In this document: one piece after another, positions 8,820 through 17,764 of the stretch
How the letters are laid out: the number at the start of each line of letters is the position of its first letter
Position numbering within the stretch: position 1 is the stretch's first letter
From: CAWBRT01 sp963832365
Lineage (GTDB): Bacteria; Acidobacteriota; Terriglobia; Terriglobales; Acidobacteriaceae
Direction: 5' to 3'
DNA length: 64,000 nt
Assembly: GCA_963832365.1 (NCBI GenBank)
Contig: CAWHUL010000011.1
Coordinates: 124,001 to 188,000, forward strand
The notes under the pieces: generated by a model
What the model was told of the DNA's origin: nothing
Seen by the model: the letters and a program-made list of their open reading frames with translations, nothing else
Database searches by the model: none
Made by a program: the position numbers and the translations under genes

Positions 8820-9682
8820 AGAACGAATCCATCACTACCGCCGTCGAAGAACACTATGCGGCTGTCGCCCGCGGGGAAACCTCCAGTTGCAGCGCTCCGC
8901 TCGATCATGTCGCCCGTTCGATCGGATATTCCGATGAAGAACTTGCGCTCGCCGGCGATGCCAATCTCGGCCTCGGATGCGGGAATCCTCTGGCCCTCAC
9001 TGAAATCGTTTCCGGCATGACGGTGCTCGACCTGGGTTCCGGTGCGGGCTTCGATGCCTTTCTCGCCTGGAACCGTGTCGGCGCCACCGGGCGCGTCATC
9101 GGCGTGGACATGACCGACGACATGCTTGCCCTGGCGCGGCAGAACGCCGAAAAACGCGGCGCAGCCAACGTCGAATTCCGCAAGGGATTTATTGAAAGCC
9201 TGCCGGTCGAAAGTGCGTCGGTCGATTACGTCATCAGCAATTGCGTCATCAATCTTTCGCCGGATAAGCCGGCGGTCTTTCGCGAAATCGCTCGGGTTCT
9301 GAAACCCGGTGGGCGGTTTGCGGTGAGCGACATTGTGCTTCTCCGTCCGCTATCGCAAGAGCTTGGGCGCAGCATCAGCGCCTATGTCGGCTGCATTGCC
9401 GGAGCCAGTCTGCTCAACGACTATCTCACCACCGCGCTCGACGCCGGGCTGCGAGATCTGTCCATCCCGCGCATCGCAATCGGTGCGGACCTGATGGCAA
9501 TTCTCTCGCCGGAGAGTTCAACGAGCGGCAAGAGCTCCTGCTGCGCGCCGAAGGGCGCAACGAGCGGCCAGAGCACCTGCTGCGGCGCAACCATCTCCGT
9601 CGCATCTCTCAAGAACCCGAATGACCTGGTGCGCGAGGCTTCGCGGTCCCTAGCCTCGATCAAGTTGCACGGCTGGAAGTGA
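8816..9682 (+). CDS. arsM: Arsenite S-adenosylmethionine methyltransferase ArsM
   Basis: Cytosolic SAM-dependent enzyme methylating As(III). Motif I is VLDLGSGAGFDAFL, followed by GVDMTDDMLALARQNAEKRG. Conserved Cys residues fall in the expected places: GLGCGNP near residue 59, ISNCVINLSPDKP and YVGCIAGA. The C-terminus is Cys-rich (SSCCAPKG, STCCGA), resembling ArsM tails. The ATG at 8816 overlaps the regulator's stop and follows GAGGAAAACGA. Length is 288 residues. Confidence 0.92.
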   Translation: MKNESITTAVEEHYAAVARGETSSCSAPLDHVARSIGYSDEELALAGDANLGLGCGNPLALTEIVSGMTVLDLGSGAGFDAFLAWNRVGATGRVIGVDMTDDMLALARQNAEKRGAANVEFRKGFIESLPVESASVDYVISNCVINLSPDKPAVFREIARVLKPGGRFAVSDIVLLRPLSQELGRSISAYVGCIAGASLLNDYLTTALDAGLRDLSIPRIAIGADLMAILSPESSTSGKSSCCAPKGATSGQSTCCGATISVASLKNPNDLVREASRSLASIKLHGWK

Positions 9683-9692
9683 GGGCGCGCAA

Positions 9693-10773
9693 ATGAGTGA
9701 ACCAACGGCTCGCAGGTTAGGATTTATCGATCGTTACCTGACCGCATGGATCTTCGGCGCGATGATTCTGGGAGTGCTTTCCGGATGGCTCGCACCCGGC
9801 ATTGTTCCGTTCCTGAACCGATTCAGTGTGGGGACGACGTCGATCCCGATTGCGGCCGGGTTGATCCTGATGATGTATCCGCCGTTCACCAAGGTGCGCT
9901 ACGAGGAACTGCGCGAGGTGTTCCGTAACAAGCGCGTCCTTGGGTTATCGCTTCTGCAGAATTGGGTCATTGGGCCAATCCTGATGTTCGTTCTGGCCAT
10001 CGTGTTCCTGCACGGTTACCCGGAATACATGGCGGGACTCATCATGATCGGCCTTGCCCGCTGCATTGCGATGGTCATTGTCTGGAACGAGCTGGCAAAG
10101 GGCGACACGGAATACGCTGCCGGGCCTGGTTGCCTTCAACTCTCTCTTCCAGGTGTTCTTTTACTCGTTCTATGCCTGGGTGTTTATCACGGTGCTTCCG
10201 GCCCGCATAGGGTTGCGCGGCGTGGTCGTCAACGTTTCGATTGCCGATATCGCAAAGAGTGTTTTCATTTATTTGGGCATTCCATTTCTTGCCGGTTTTG
10301 TGACCCGGACGGTGCTGGTTCGGGCGAAAGGGCGTGCATGGTATGACCGCAGCTTTGTTCCGCGCGTCAGTCCGCTGACGCTGATTGCCTTGCTGTTCAC
10401 GATTGTGGTGATGTTCTCGCTGAAGGGCGAATACATCGTGCGTCTGCCTCTCGATGTTGTCCGCATCGCGATTCCGCTGTTGATCTACTTCGTCGTCATG
10501 TTCCTGGTGTCGTTTTACATGGGGAAGAAGCTCGGCGCCGACTACTCCAAGACCACCACGCTGTCATTTACCGCTGCCTCAAACAATTTTGAGTTGGCCA
10601 TCGCGGTTGCGGTCTCGGTGTTCGGAATCAATTCCGGAGCGGCATTTGCCGCGGTCATTGGCCCACTGGTCGAGGTGCCAGTCATGATCGCGCTGGTGAA
10701 CGTGGCTCTGCGCTTCCAACGATATTTTCCGGCCCGCGTGCCAGATGCAATAGCTACAAGGGAGAATGCATGA
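9693..10773 (+). CDS. acr3: Arsenite efflux transporter ACR3, one-base frameshift
   Basis: Ten-helix arsenite/proton antiporter of the ACR3 (ArsB-II) type. The first frame runs from MSEPTARRLGFIDRYLTAW through the conserved MIGLARCIAMVIVWNELAKGD, which includes the essential Cys. The second frame continues GLVAFNSLFQVFFYS through NFELAIAVAVSVFGINSGAAFAAVIGPLVEVPVMI. Removing one G from GGG near 10121 joins them (EYAAGLVAFN) and gives 359 residues, the normal ACR3 length. Frame disruption is therefore probably a sequence error. The last bases overlap the arsC start. Confidence 0.9.
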
Positions 10774-11198
10774 AGGCAAAAGTATTGTTTCTTTGTACGG
10801 GGAACTCCTGCCGCAGCCAGATGGCGGAGGGCTTTCTTCGCGCCTTTGGCGGCGACAGCTTCGAGGCGCACAGCGCGGGAACGAAAGCTTCGGAGCTGAA
10901 TGCGATGGCCGTCGAGGTCATGCGTGAGGCCGGCATCGACATTTCGCGACAGCATTCGAAGAACGCCACCGAGTACCTGGGAACTCACTTTGGTTACGTC
11001 ATCACCGTTTGCGACAACGCGAATGAGTCGTGTCCAATTTTTCCCGGGCCATCCCTGCGGATGCACTGGCCGTTTCAGGACCCCGCGCTGGCAACCGGGT
11101 CCGAGCACGAGCGCCTGGAGATCTTCCGAAGGGTGAGAGATCAGATTGCAGGTCGAGTGCGCGAGTTCGCCGCCAAAGCCGATTCAATGAAGGCCTAG
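10770..11198 (+). CDS. arsC: Arsenate reductase ArsC, low-molecular-weight phosphatase type
   Basis: Reduces arsenate to arsenite for export by ACR3. The P-loop CTGNSCRS (nucleophile Cys9, Arg15) is at the N-terminus. The redox pair Cys81 and Cys88 in CDNANESC matches thioredoxin-linked ArsC. HWPFQDP carries the catalytic Asp. At 142 residues it is family length. It overlaps the acr3 stop (ATGA), so marR-arsM-acr3-arsC is one coupled operon. Confidence 0.93.
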   Translation: MKAKVLFLCTGNSCRSQMAEGFLRAFGGDSFEAHSAGTKASELNAMAVEVMREAGIDISRQHSKNATEYLGTHFGYVITVCDNANESCPIFPGPSLRMHWPFQDPALATGSEHERLEIFRRVRDQIAGRVREFAAKADSMKA

Positions 11199-11259
11199 CG
11201 GGCAACTGGAATTGCGATGCGCGGATACATTCCGGCATCGGTTGTGAAATAACTTAGGC

Positions 11260-11402
11260 TGTCATGCTGAGCAAGGCGAAGCATCCCAGTAGACTTGTCC
11301 TACCCCGCGCCGCTTGAGGCTTTTTGATGAAATCCTTTTCGGCTTCGCATCAGCCCATGCTGTGATGGGATTCTTCGCTCGCTGCGCTCCCTCAGAATGA
11401 CA
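11260..11402. repeat. Dispersed palindromic repeat, TGTCAT...ATGACA family, copy 1
   Basis: Begins TGTCATGCTGAGCAAGGCGA and ends CGCTCCCTCAGAATGACA, so the ends are inverted copies of one another. The middle is about 100 bases of less conserved sequence. Related copies are at 27540, 29108, 41053 and 41532. It fills most of the 304-base gap after arsC; no ORF is convincing. Confidence 0.65.
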
Positions 11403-11444
11403 CTTATTCATTGGGGTGTCGCGAGTGTTTTCGCTGCGGGGCAC

Positions 11445-11478
11445 AAAAAAGCGAGGTCGGCGAACTGCCAACCTCGCT
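11445..11478 (-). terminator. Rho-independent terminator of the SBBP protein gene
   Basis: Minus-strand hairpin with arms GCGAGGTTGGC and GCCGACCTCGC around a short loop (11451-11478), followed by TTTTTT (11450-11445). It lies 25 bases after the stop codon of the SBBP/choice-of-anchor gene. Confidence 0.85.
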
Positions 11479-11502
11479 TCTTTCATTCCCCTCGGCCCTG
11501 GT

Positions 11503-14500
11503 TTACGACACGTTCAGACTGACAACAAGGGGCGGCGGAGCGGTTCCAGTCTGTGGCGTTGCCGTGATCGTTACTTGCGGCGGGGCACCGCTCGAGCTGC
11601 CGCCGCCACCACCACATGCCACCATTCCCAGAGTCAGGCACGCGGCCAACCCCAGCATTAGCAGCCAACGTCTACGGCGTCCGGCAAAAACCAGTCCAAT
11701 TGCGCCGAATGGCAGCAGGGTCGCCAACAGGCGTCCCGGTTTCATCAGGCTACCGATGGTGATCGTGTTACCGGACGGAACATTGACGGTCACCGTGGCC
11801 GTGTAACTGGCCGTTCCGCTGACCACTAGAATGGAAGTCGGCGAAATCGTGCAGGTCGTGTTTCCTGTTGGTGTACAAACCAGTTGTACGGTTCCGGTAA
11901 ATAAGGTGGAGGGAACGAGTGTAACCGTGAAGGTCGCCGGCGTGCCCTTGGTGACCGTTATGGTTGTCACCGATGGAGTCATAGTGACAGCCGCCCCCGT
12001 GGTGCCGCCTGTGCCTACGCTGCCCGCGCCGTTACCTGTTCCTGTCAACTGAACTGTTGCAGGGAAGGTGCTGCCATTGCCGTTGATGATCAGTGTCCCT
12101 GCGCGCGAGCCCGGGGCGACTGGAGTGAAGTCCACGGCAATGGTGCACGATTGGCCTGGCAGCAGCAGAGTAGTGCAGAGATTGCCATTCAGAGCTAAAG
12201 CGAAATCGCCGGTGACTACGGGAGTGCTGCTGAAGATCAGCTTTTGTGTCGTGTCGGTATTTGTCACGGTAACTGTCTGCGCCGCACTGGTTACCCCCAA
12301 TGTCGTGCTGGCAAATGTGAGACTGGCTGGCGAAACCGAGTCTTGCACCAACACACCGTTACCTTGCAGGCCCACGGTTTGGGGACTGTCAATCGCGTCG
12401 TCAAGGATCGTCAATATGCCTGAGCGGGTGCCGGCAAAAGTGGGCTTGAAGGTCACGGTGACCGTGCAAGTACTACTCGCAGCCAGGTGAGCGTTCGGAG
12501 GAGTACCGCAAGTGTTTCCTGTCACCGTGAAATCGTTGTTGGCTGTAATGCCGGGGGAGACGAACTCGAGCGTGGCTGACCCGATATTTGTGAGCGTTAC
12601 GGTCTGTACCTGCGTCGGAGTGGACGCCCACCCCACTGCCTGATCCGGGAAGCTCAAGTTCGCCGTAGAGAGCGCGATCTTCGGGAAGCTTGCCCCGGAA
12701 ATCATGGTTACGAAGGCATCGCCATTACCGGCGTTGGTGGTTTTTCCAACTACGTGATTGCCCGGGGTGTCGAGGGGTACGATTGGGAAATCGGTTGAGG
12801 TGGTATTGCCGGCAATGTAGAAATCGTTGTTCCCGGTCCTGCCGAGAGCGATGGCATTCCCCTGATCGAGCCTGGAGCCGCCTAAGTAGGCGGACATGAC
12901 CAATGCTGTTCCGTCAGGAGTAATCTTGGCTAGATAAGCATTCTGTGTACCCCTGAGCTGATTAAGCGCAGTGTGTGCCCATCGATAACCGCAGTTGATG
13001 ACCGGGATGTCAGTCGACTGGGTGCTCCCGATGATGTATGCATATCCTCCGGCGTCTACGGCTACGCCAAGACCCTGATCGTTCCCCGTGCCGCCTCGAT
13101 AGGTGCAGTAATCGACCCCGGAACCGGCGGTATTAAACCTGAGAATGAATGCGTCCTGACCACCAATGGGTGTCGGAGGCGGTGAGAGGTTCATGTTAGA
13201 GCAGATGCCTCCGGTCGCGGTCCCAACCACGTAGGCGCGACCTCGGCTATCGACCGTGATCCCTCTGGCAGCGTTCACCATCTCAGTACCGTCTGTCGCC
13301 GATTGATCCCAAGGGTGTCAAATAGACGGGCTAGCCAGCGTTCCTGGCAGCCGGGAAACGTGTCCCGCCCGAGGAGTTTTATGATCCAGGCTCCGGTGCC
13401 TGGATAGTGGGTATCCGCCTGCCCCAGCCAGTCTATGCCCCCGTTTGAGGGGGCGGGTCCGGGAAGCGAAGGGTGAAGGTCAGCGGTGTTCGAGCCGCCC
13501 ACCACGAAGACGTCGCCCGCCGGGTCCAGTGCCACGCCATAAGCTTCCGTGGTGGCATAGATCGGTGCTATTGGAGTGCCGACGCCAAGAATTAGCCAGG
13601 CGACATTACCCGCGCCCGAATCCGATAAGGCGCTGCCTATCTGGAAGCTTGTGCAGAGCCCCCAGTTTATGCCTCCCGATGTTCCGGGGCTGAGCGCGAA
13701 TATCTTCAGAGGGGGATAATCCGTGTTGACGTTAGGGCAGCCGGTCGGTGTGGCGCTGGTGATCGCACCATAAGGGATATCAATGCCGATCTGATAGCTG
13801 CCGATAACAAACTTTGTAACGGGGTTGACAGGCCACGTAGGCGGAGGAGCCACTAACTGTCCTCCGTACACTGCGGAAAAGAAGTAATAAGTTCCGACAG
13901 CCCCCGGCGTCGCCGGACAAGTGGCCGGAGGCGCGCCGCAAGTATCAGTCGCGGAATTATGCCTGGGGGACATCGGCGAAGAGCCGAGAAATAGCGGTCC
14001 GGTATGGAGGGCGTGTCGATGTGAAGCCCGAAGTCGAGCTTGGTAACGAACGCCACGAAGATCTTCCGTGATCGGCTCAAATCCGTTGTAAGCCGGGAAA
14101 GTTGAAGGAATTCGTATGACCGGCTCACAATTACGTTCTGTTGCGGGTCTACGGCGATGGCGATTAGCCTTCGTCAGCGAGATTTCCGCCAAGATAGGTT
14201 GCGCGGATCAAGGCACCGCAACTGAGTCCAGGATCGCGATGAAGGCATCGCTGTCACCACCGTTATAGGCGCGAAGTTCCAGGCAGATCCTGGAAACTCG
14301 TGGTGCCAACCACATACACGTTAGGGCGCGGGGGAACATCGGCGATGGCGCCGACCACCGGATGCGGGTTGAGCGATAGGTCATCCAGGGCGATTCCGTT
14401 GCCGGTACGCAAAGGCGTCATGCGGGTAACGGAACGTCGCGCCCGCGATGAAGGTCGTAAATAGAACCGTAGCTCCGGTGGGATCTAACTTGGTGACGTA

Positions 14501-15414
14501 AGCGTTGCAGGCATTCAAGACTCCCTTGGGAACGGTGCCAGTAGTATTAACAGCCCCGGATGGGAATACTACCAAAGTCCGTCCATACCAATCGAACAGG
14601 TCTGCCCGGTGATGTAGGCATTGCCCGCGGCGTCCACCGCGATCCCATTTGCGGTGTCACCCTGAGATCCGCCCAGATAGGTGGAGTAGGACAGGGTCGG
14701 ATCGATTACCAGTTCCAGGTTCTTGTCGTAGTCGCCGATTTGCAGCCGGGCCTTGCCCGGGCCGGCGAGTGCGTATTCCACGCTGACCGCTTTGGCGCTG
14801 CCTTCCACTTTCTGATAGGCGTACGGCTTGGCAAACTTGACGGGGTGACCGCTGACCTCGGCTACAAGCTCGCCTTCGGCATTGATATAGAGCTTGTCCA
14901 TTCCGGAGAGCGCCAGCGCGATGGCACTGGGGTCTGCCATGGGGGCGACCACGAAATCGAATTCCAGACGGCGGTTGTCGCCGTAATAGACCACGTCCAC
15001 GCCGGGGTAGGCGTCTTTGGTGCGCAGCTTGGCGAAGTTCCGCACGCCCAGCCGCCATTTGCTCGAGTCCTGACCAATGTAGTAGTTGGTAATGCCCGGC
15101 AGGGGTTCGATCGCCTCAATCCGCGCCGCCGCATTCGAGCCATCGAAGCGGAAGCGGAGGGTCTGCGTCGAGCCGGACTTGGCGGTGATGGCAATCGCCG
15201 ATTCGGCAGGCCCAACCAGCACCGCATAGCCACTGCTGCGAGCCAGGAAGTGTCCTTGCTCGATCGCCGGCTCGAAGCGCAACGGCAGATTGGCATAGGT
15301 CCGCGCGGCATCGCGACTGGCGATGGCTTGCGCCAAGCCACCCTCGGCGGATAGCGATAATGGGATGACCGCAGTGACAAAAGCCAGCAAAGCGACACGG
15401 ATCTTGAGCTTCAT
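11503..15414 (-). CDS. Large SBBP / choice-of-anchor D surface protein, several frameshifts
   Basis: An exported protein of roughly 1300 residues. It starts at the ATG at 15414 (GAGGTG eight bases upstream) with signal peptide MKLKIRVALLAFVTAVIPLS. An N-terminal domain of about 250 residues leads into beta-propeller SBBP repeats (STYLGGSQGDTANGIAVD, AYVTKLDPTGATVLFTTF, GTALVMSAYLGG). Two choice-of-anchor D/ASPM-type Ig repeats (LSFPDQAVG, LTFASTTLGV) and an Ig-like domain follow. The end holds a hydrophobic segment with RRRRW, then MVACGGGGG. At least five frame changes occur between 14600 and 13280, where the open frames overlap. Proteins of this design are frequent in Acidobacteria; function is unknown, with adhesion or surface binding likely. 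Confidence 0.75.
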
Positions 15415-15737
15415 AATTCGAACACCTCGGTTGCATGCAACTACCCCCACGGTTTTGCTTGTTTCCAATCAGCAATAAACAGAGGAGGCAGCTTGGAGCA
15501 TAGCAACAACTCTGGAGTGGCGGGAAGTTACGTCGGTGGTACCACTGTTGGCGCCATAAGTACCTAATAAACAGGCAGAACGCGCGTTTCGACGCTGGCC
15601 GTATGGGTGCGAAAGAGGCTGGTTTGAATTTACCGTGAGAGGAGTCGGGCAACTTGATAGGGAATAGATCCGGGAAGCAATCCAGGATGACAGAGATGCT
15701 GAGAGAGTCGTTAGGCGAGAAGCCTTATGGGACTGTT
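15415..15737. other. Intergenic region upstream of the SBBP gene
   Basis: A 323-base gap. It contains a perfect 12-bp palindrome GTTGCATGCAAC at 15430-15441 in the leader of the SBBP gene, just before its Shine-Dalgarno, which could be a regulator site or a small hairpin. I see no promoter hexamers I would defend and no gene. Confidence 0.4.
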
Positions 15738-16253
15738 CTAAGAACGATGTCTGCGATCGGGGACGAAAGCCCGGACGCGATTAATCTGAATGACCTTCCA
15801 CCGCTTATCTTCGACGCGCTCGCCGACGGCAGGGAAGAGTTCTTGCAGGATTCGGCCAATCCTATCCGCGCCCTCCATTATGACCTGTCTCTTCTCTTCG
15901 GAGCTGGGCAGGTACTCGCTATAGATGATCGTTTGCAGAGCATTGCGGACATGATGATTCAGCTGCGAAATCTTCCTGAGATCATCCAGCAATTTTCGGT
16001 GTCGTTCGCGGGCGGCGAGCAGGACCAGGAGAGGAGCGAATGCCGCCGCAAAGCCCACAACCGCGGCAGTGATCATCGCTTGCTGACGCGGCGAAACGCC
16101 AGCTTGCACGATTGCGGTGTGAATTACGAATTCCAGCAACCCGGCAGAGAGGCCAAACAGAAACACCACGAGCGCAATCAGCGCCGGCGAACCGAGAAGC
16201 GCTTGGAAAGATTTCTCGAATTGATTGCGCACCGGCGGACCACTCCTCAACAA
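15738..16253 (-). CDS. Membrane protein with histidine-kinase dimerisation motif
   Basis: About 165-171 residues. Two hydrophobic helices (ALIALVVFLFGLSAGLLEF and AMITAAVVGFAAAFAPLLVLL) are followed by a cytoplasmic helix LRKISQLNHHVRNALQTIIY. That helix resembles the His-containing DHp motif of some sensor kinases (H-x-x-R-N-x-L). No ATPase domain follows, so it is either a stand-alone dimerisation module or a truncated kinase. The frame opens with TTG at 16253; a GTG at 16232 ten bases after GAGGAG is a good alternative start. The opposite strand is also open, but its product shows no domain. Confidence 0.6.
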   Translation of the reverse strand: MLRSGPPVRNQFEKSFQALLGSPALIALVVFLFGLSAGLLEFVIHTAIVQAGVSPRQQAMITAAVVGFAAAFAPLLVLLAARERHRKLLDDLRKISQLNHHVRNALQTIIYSEYLPSSEEKRQVIMEGADRIGRILQELFPAVGERVEDKRWKVIQINRVRAFVPDRRHRS

Positions 16254-16508
16254 CGTTATCTATGAGATGCCGCCGCAAGCCCGCCAGGGCGGGCGAAATT
16301 TACCAAAATCTGCCTCAGCCCCTCCGGGAGCGCCGCCACGATCAGCCTGAGGCGCAACGCCAGGCCGAAACCTCTTGGCGTCTGCAGCCACGCTGGAGTA
16401 TCGTGAACTCAAGCAGGGTTCCCTTCACGCACATGCTTTGGGCGCGGTCATTTTTGGCGGCTGCCGGCGGGGCAGGCGAGAGGGATTCCTCGTGTTTTGT
16501 GTTCTGTT

Positions 16509-17738
16509 ATGGATGATCATTGCGTGCAGCAACTAGCGGGATCTCCTGCCGTCGAATTGGTGGCAGCCTCTGCCACCCCGCGCAGCATGATTCCGCTGAT
16601 GCTTGCCGGCACTTGCGCATACATGAATCTGTTCGCCACGCAGCCTCTGCTGCCCATGCTGGCGGACCTGTTTCATGCCAGCAAGTTTGCCGTCAGCCTA
16701 ACGGTCACGGCTCCGCCGGTTGCCATTGCATTGGCCGCCCCTGTTTTTGGCCGGCTTTCCGACCGGTGGGGCCGCAAGCGAACCATGATGTGGGCGGCCT
16801 TCCTGCTTTCGTTCTCGACCATTCTCACCGGAACGGCAGTGAGTCTCGGCCAGATTGTTGCCTGGCGCTTTCTACAAGGCGTTTTTACCCCCGGAGTGTT
16901 TTCAGTCACCGTCGCTTACATCAATGAGGAATGGGACTCGAGCCGCGTCGGGCACGCCATGGCTGTGTTTGGAACCGGAGGGATCATAGGTGGATGCATG
17001 GGCCGCATTATGGCCGGCACCATTGCGGCGCATTACCACTGGCGGTGGACCTTCATTGTGCTGGGTTGCATCAATCTAATATGGGCCGTGGCGCTGGCTA
17101 AGTTGCTTCCCCGCGAATCGCGGTTCGTGCCCGCGGCGCAGACCGTCTCGTCGTTGCGCCTGATGCTCGGCCATTTGCGCAATCGTCCGCTGCTGGCGAC
17201 CTACCTGGTGGGGTCGTGCATTTTCTTTTCCATGCTGGCCATCTTCACGTACGTAAACTTTCACCTCGCTGCACCACCGTTTTACCTGGGTACGGCGGCG
17301 CTCGGTTATGTGTTTCTGGTCTACCTCGTGGGTGGAGTGATCACGCCTGTTGCCGGCCGCTGGATCGACAGACTTGGATACCGCAACGCACTCGTCGGAG
17401 CCACAGTAGTGGGTATCGTCGGCGTGCTGCTCACTCTCGCCAACTCGCTGTGGATCGTCATTGCCGGGCTCGCCGTATTCAGTTCGGCTTGTTTCATCAC
17501 CCAGGCAAGCGCTAACAGCCACATCGGCAGAGTGGTGGAGCACAGCCACGCCCTGGCCGCCGGTTTATACGGTTCCTTTTATTATGTAGGCGGCGGTACC
17601 GGCAGCTCACTGCCGGCTTGGCTCTGGGATATTGGCGGCTGGAATGGTTGCGTGGCGCTGGTTGTCGTGGTGCAGATGATGAGTGCCACCATCGCATGGT
17701 TCTTCTGGTCTCACAAAGACCAGCCCGTCAAAGAGTGA
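16509..17738 (+). CDS. MFS transporter, YnfM-like
   Basis: A 12-helix major facilitator of 409 residues. The motif A loop between helices 2 and 3 reads GRLSDRWGRKRTMMWAA, and a second copy in the C-terminal half reads GRWIDRLGYRNALVGA. Conserved text such as VTVAYINEEW and GTGGIIGGCMGRIMAG matches the YnfM-type drug or arabinose efflux subfamily. The substrate is not predictable. The ATG at 16509 is taken as start although an in-frame codon exists upstream. It converges on glgP with only 26 bases between them and no clear terminator. Confidence 0.85.
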   Translation: MDDHCVQQLAGSPAVELVAASATPRSMIPLMLAGTCAYMNLFATQPLLPMLADLFHASKFAVSLTVTAPPVAIALAAPVFGRLSDRWGRKRTMMWAAFLLSFSTILTGTAVSLGQIVAWRFLQGVFTPGVFSVTVAYINEEWDSSRVGHAMAVFGTGGIIGGCMGRIMAGTIAAHYHWRWTFIVLGCINLIWAVALAKLLPRESRFVPAAQTVSSLRLMLGHLRNRPLLATYLVGSCIFFSMLAIFTYVNFHLAAPPFYLGTAALGYVFLVYLVGGVITPVAGRWIDRLGYRNALVGATVVGIVGVLLTLANSLWIVIAGLAVFSSACFITQASANSHIGRVVEHSHALAAGLYGSFYYVGGGTGSSLPAWLWDIGGWNGCVALVVVVQMMSATIAWFFWSHKDQPVKE

Positions 17739-17764
17739 GTGTAATTGGCGAGGGTGCGACGCCC

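Noticed and set aside
15654..16265. 203-codon plus-strand frame over the kinase-like gene
   Set aside because: The minus-strand product has two clear membrane helices and a DHp-like motif; the plus-strand product is unpatterned and ends in polar low-complexity sequence.
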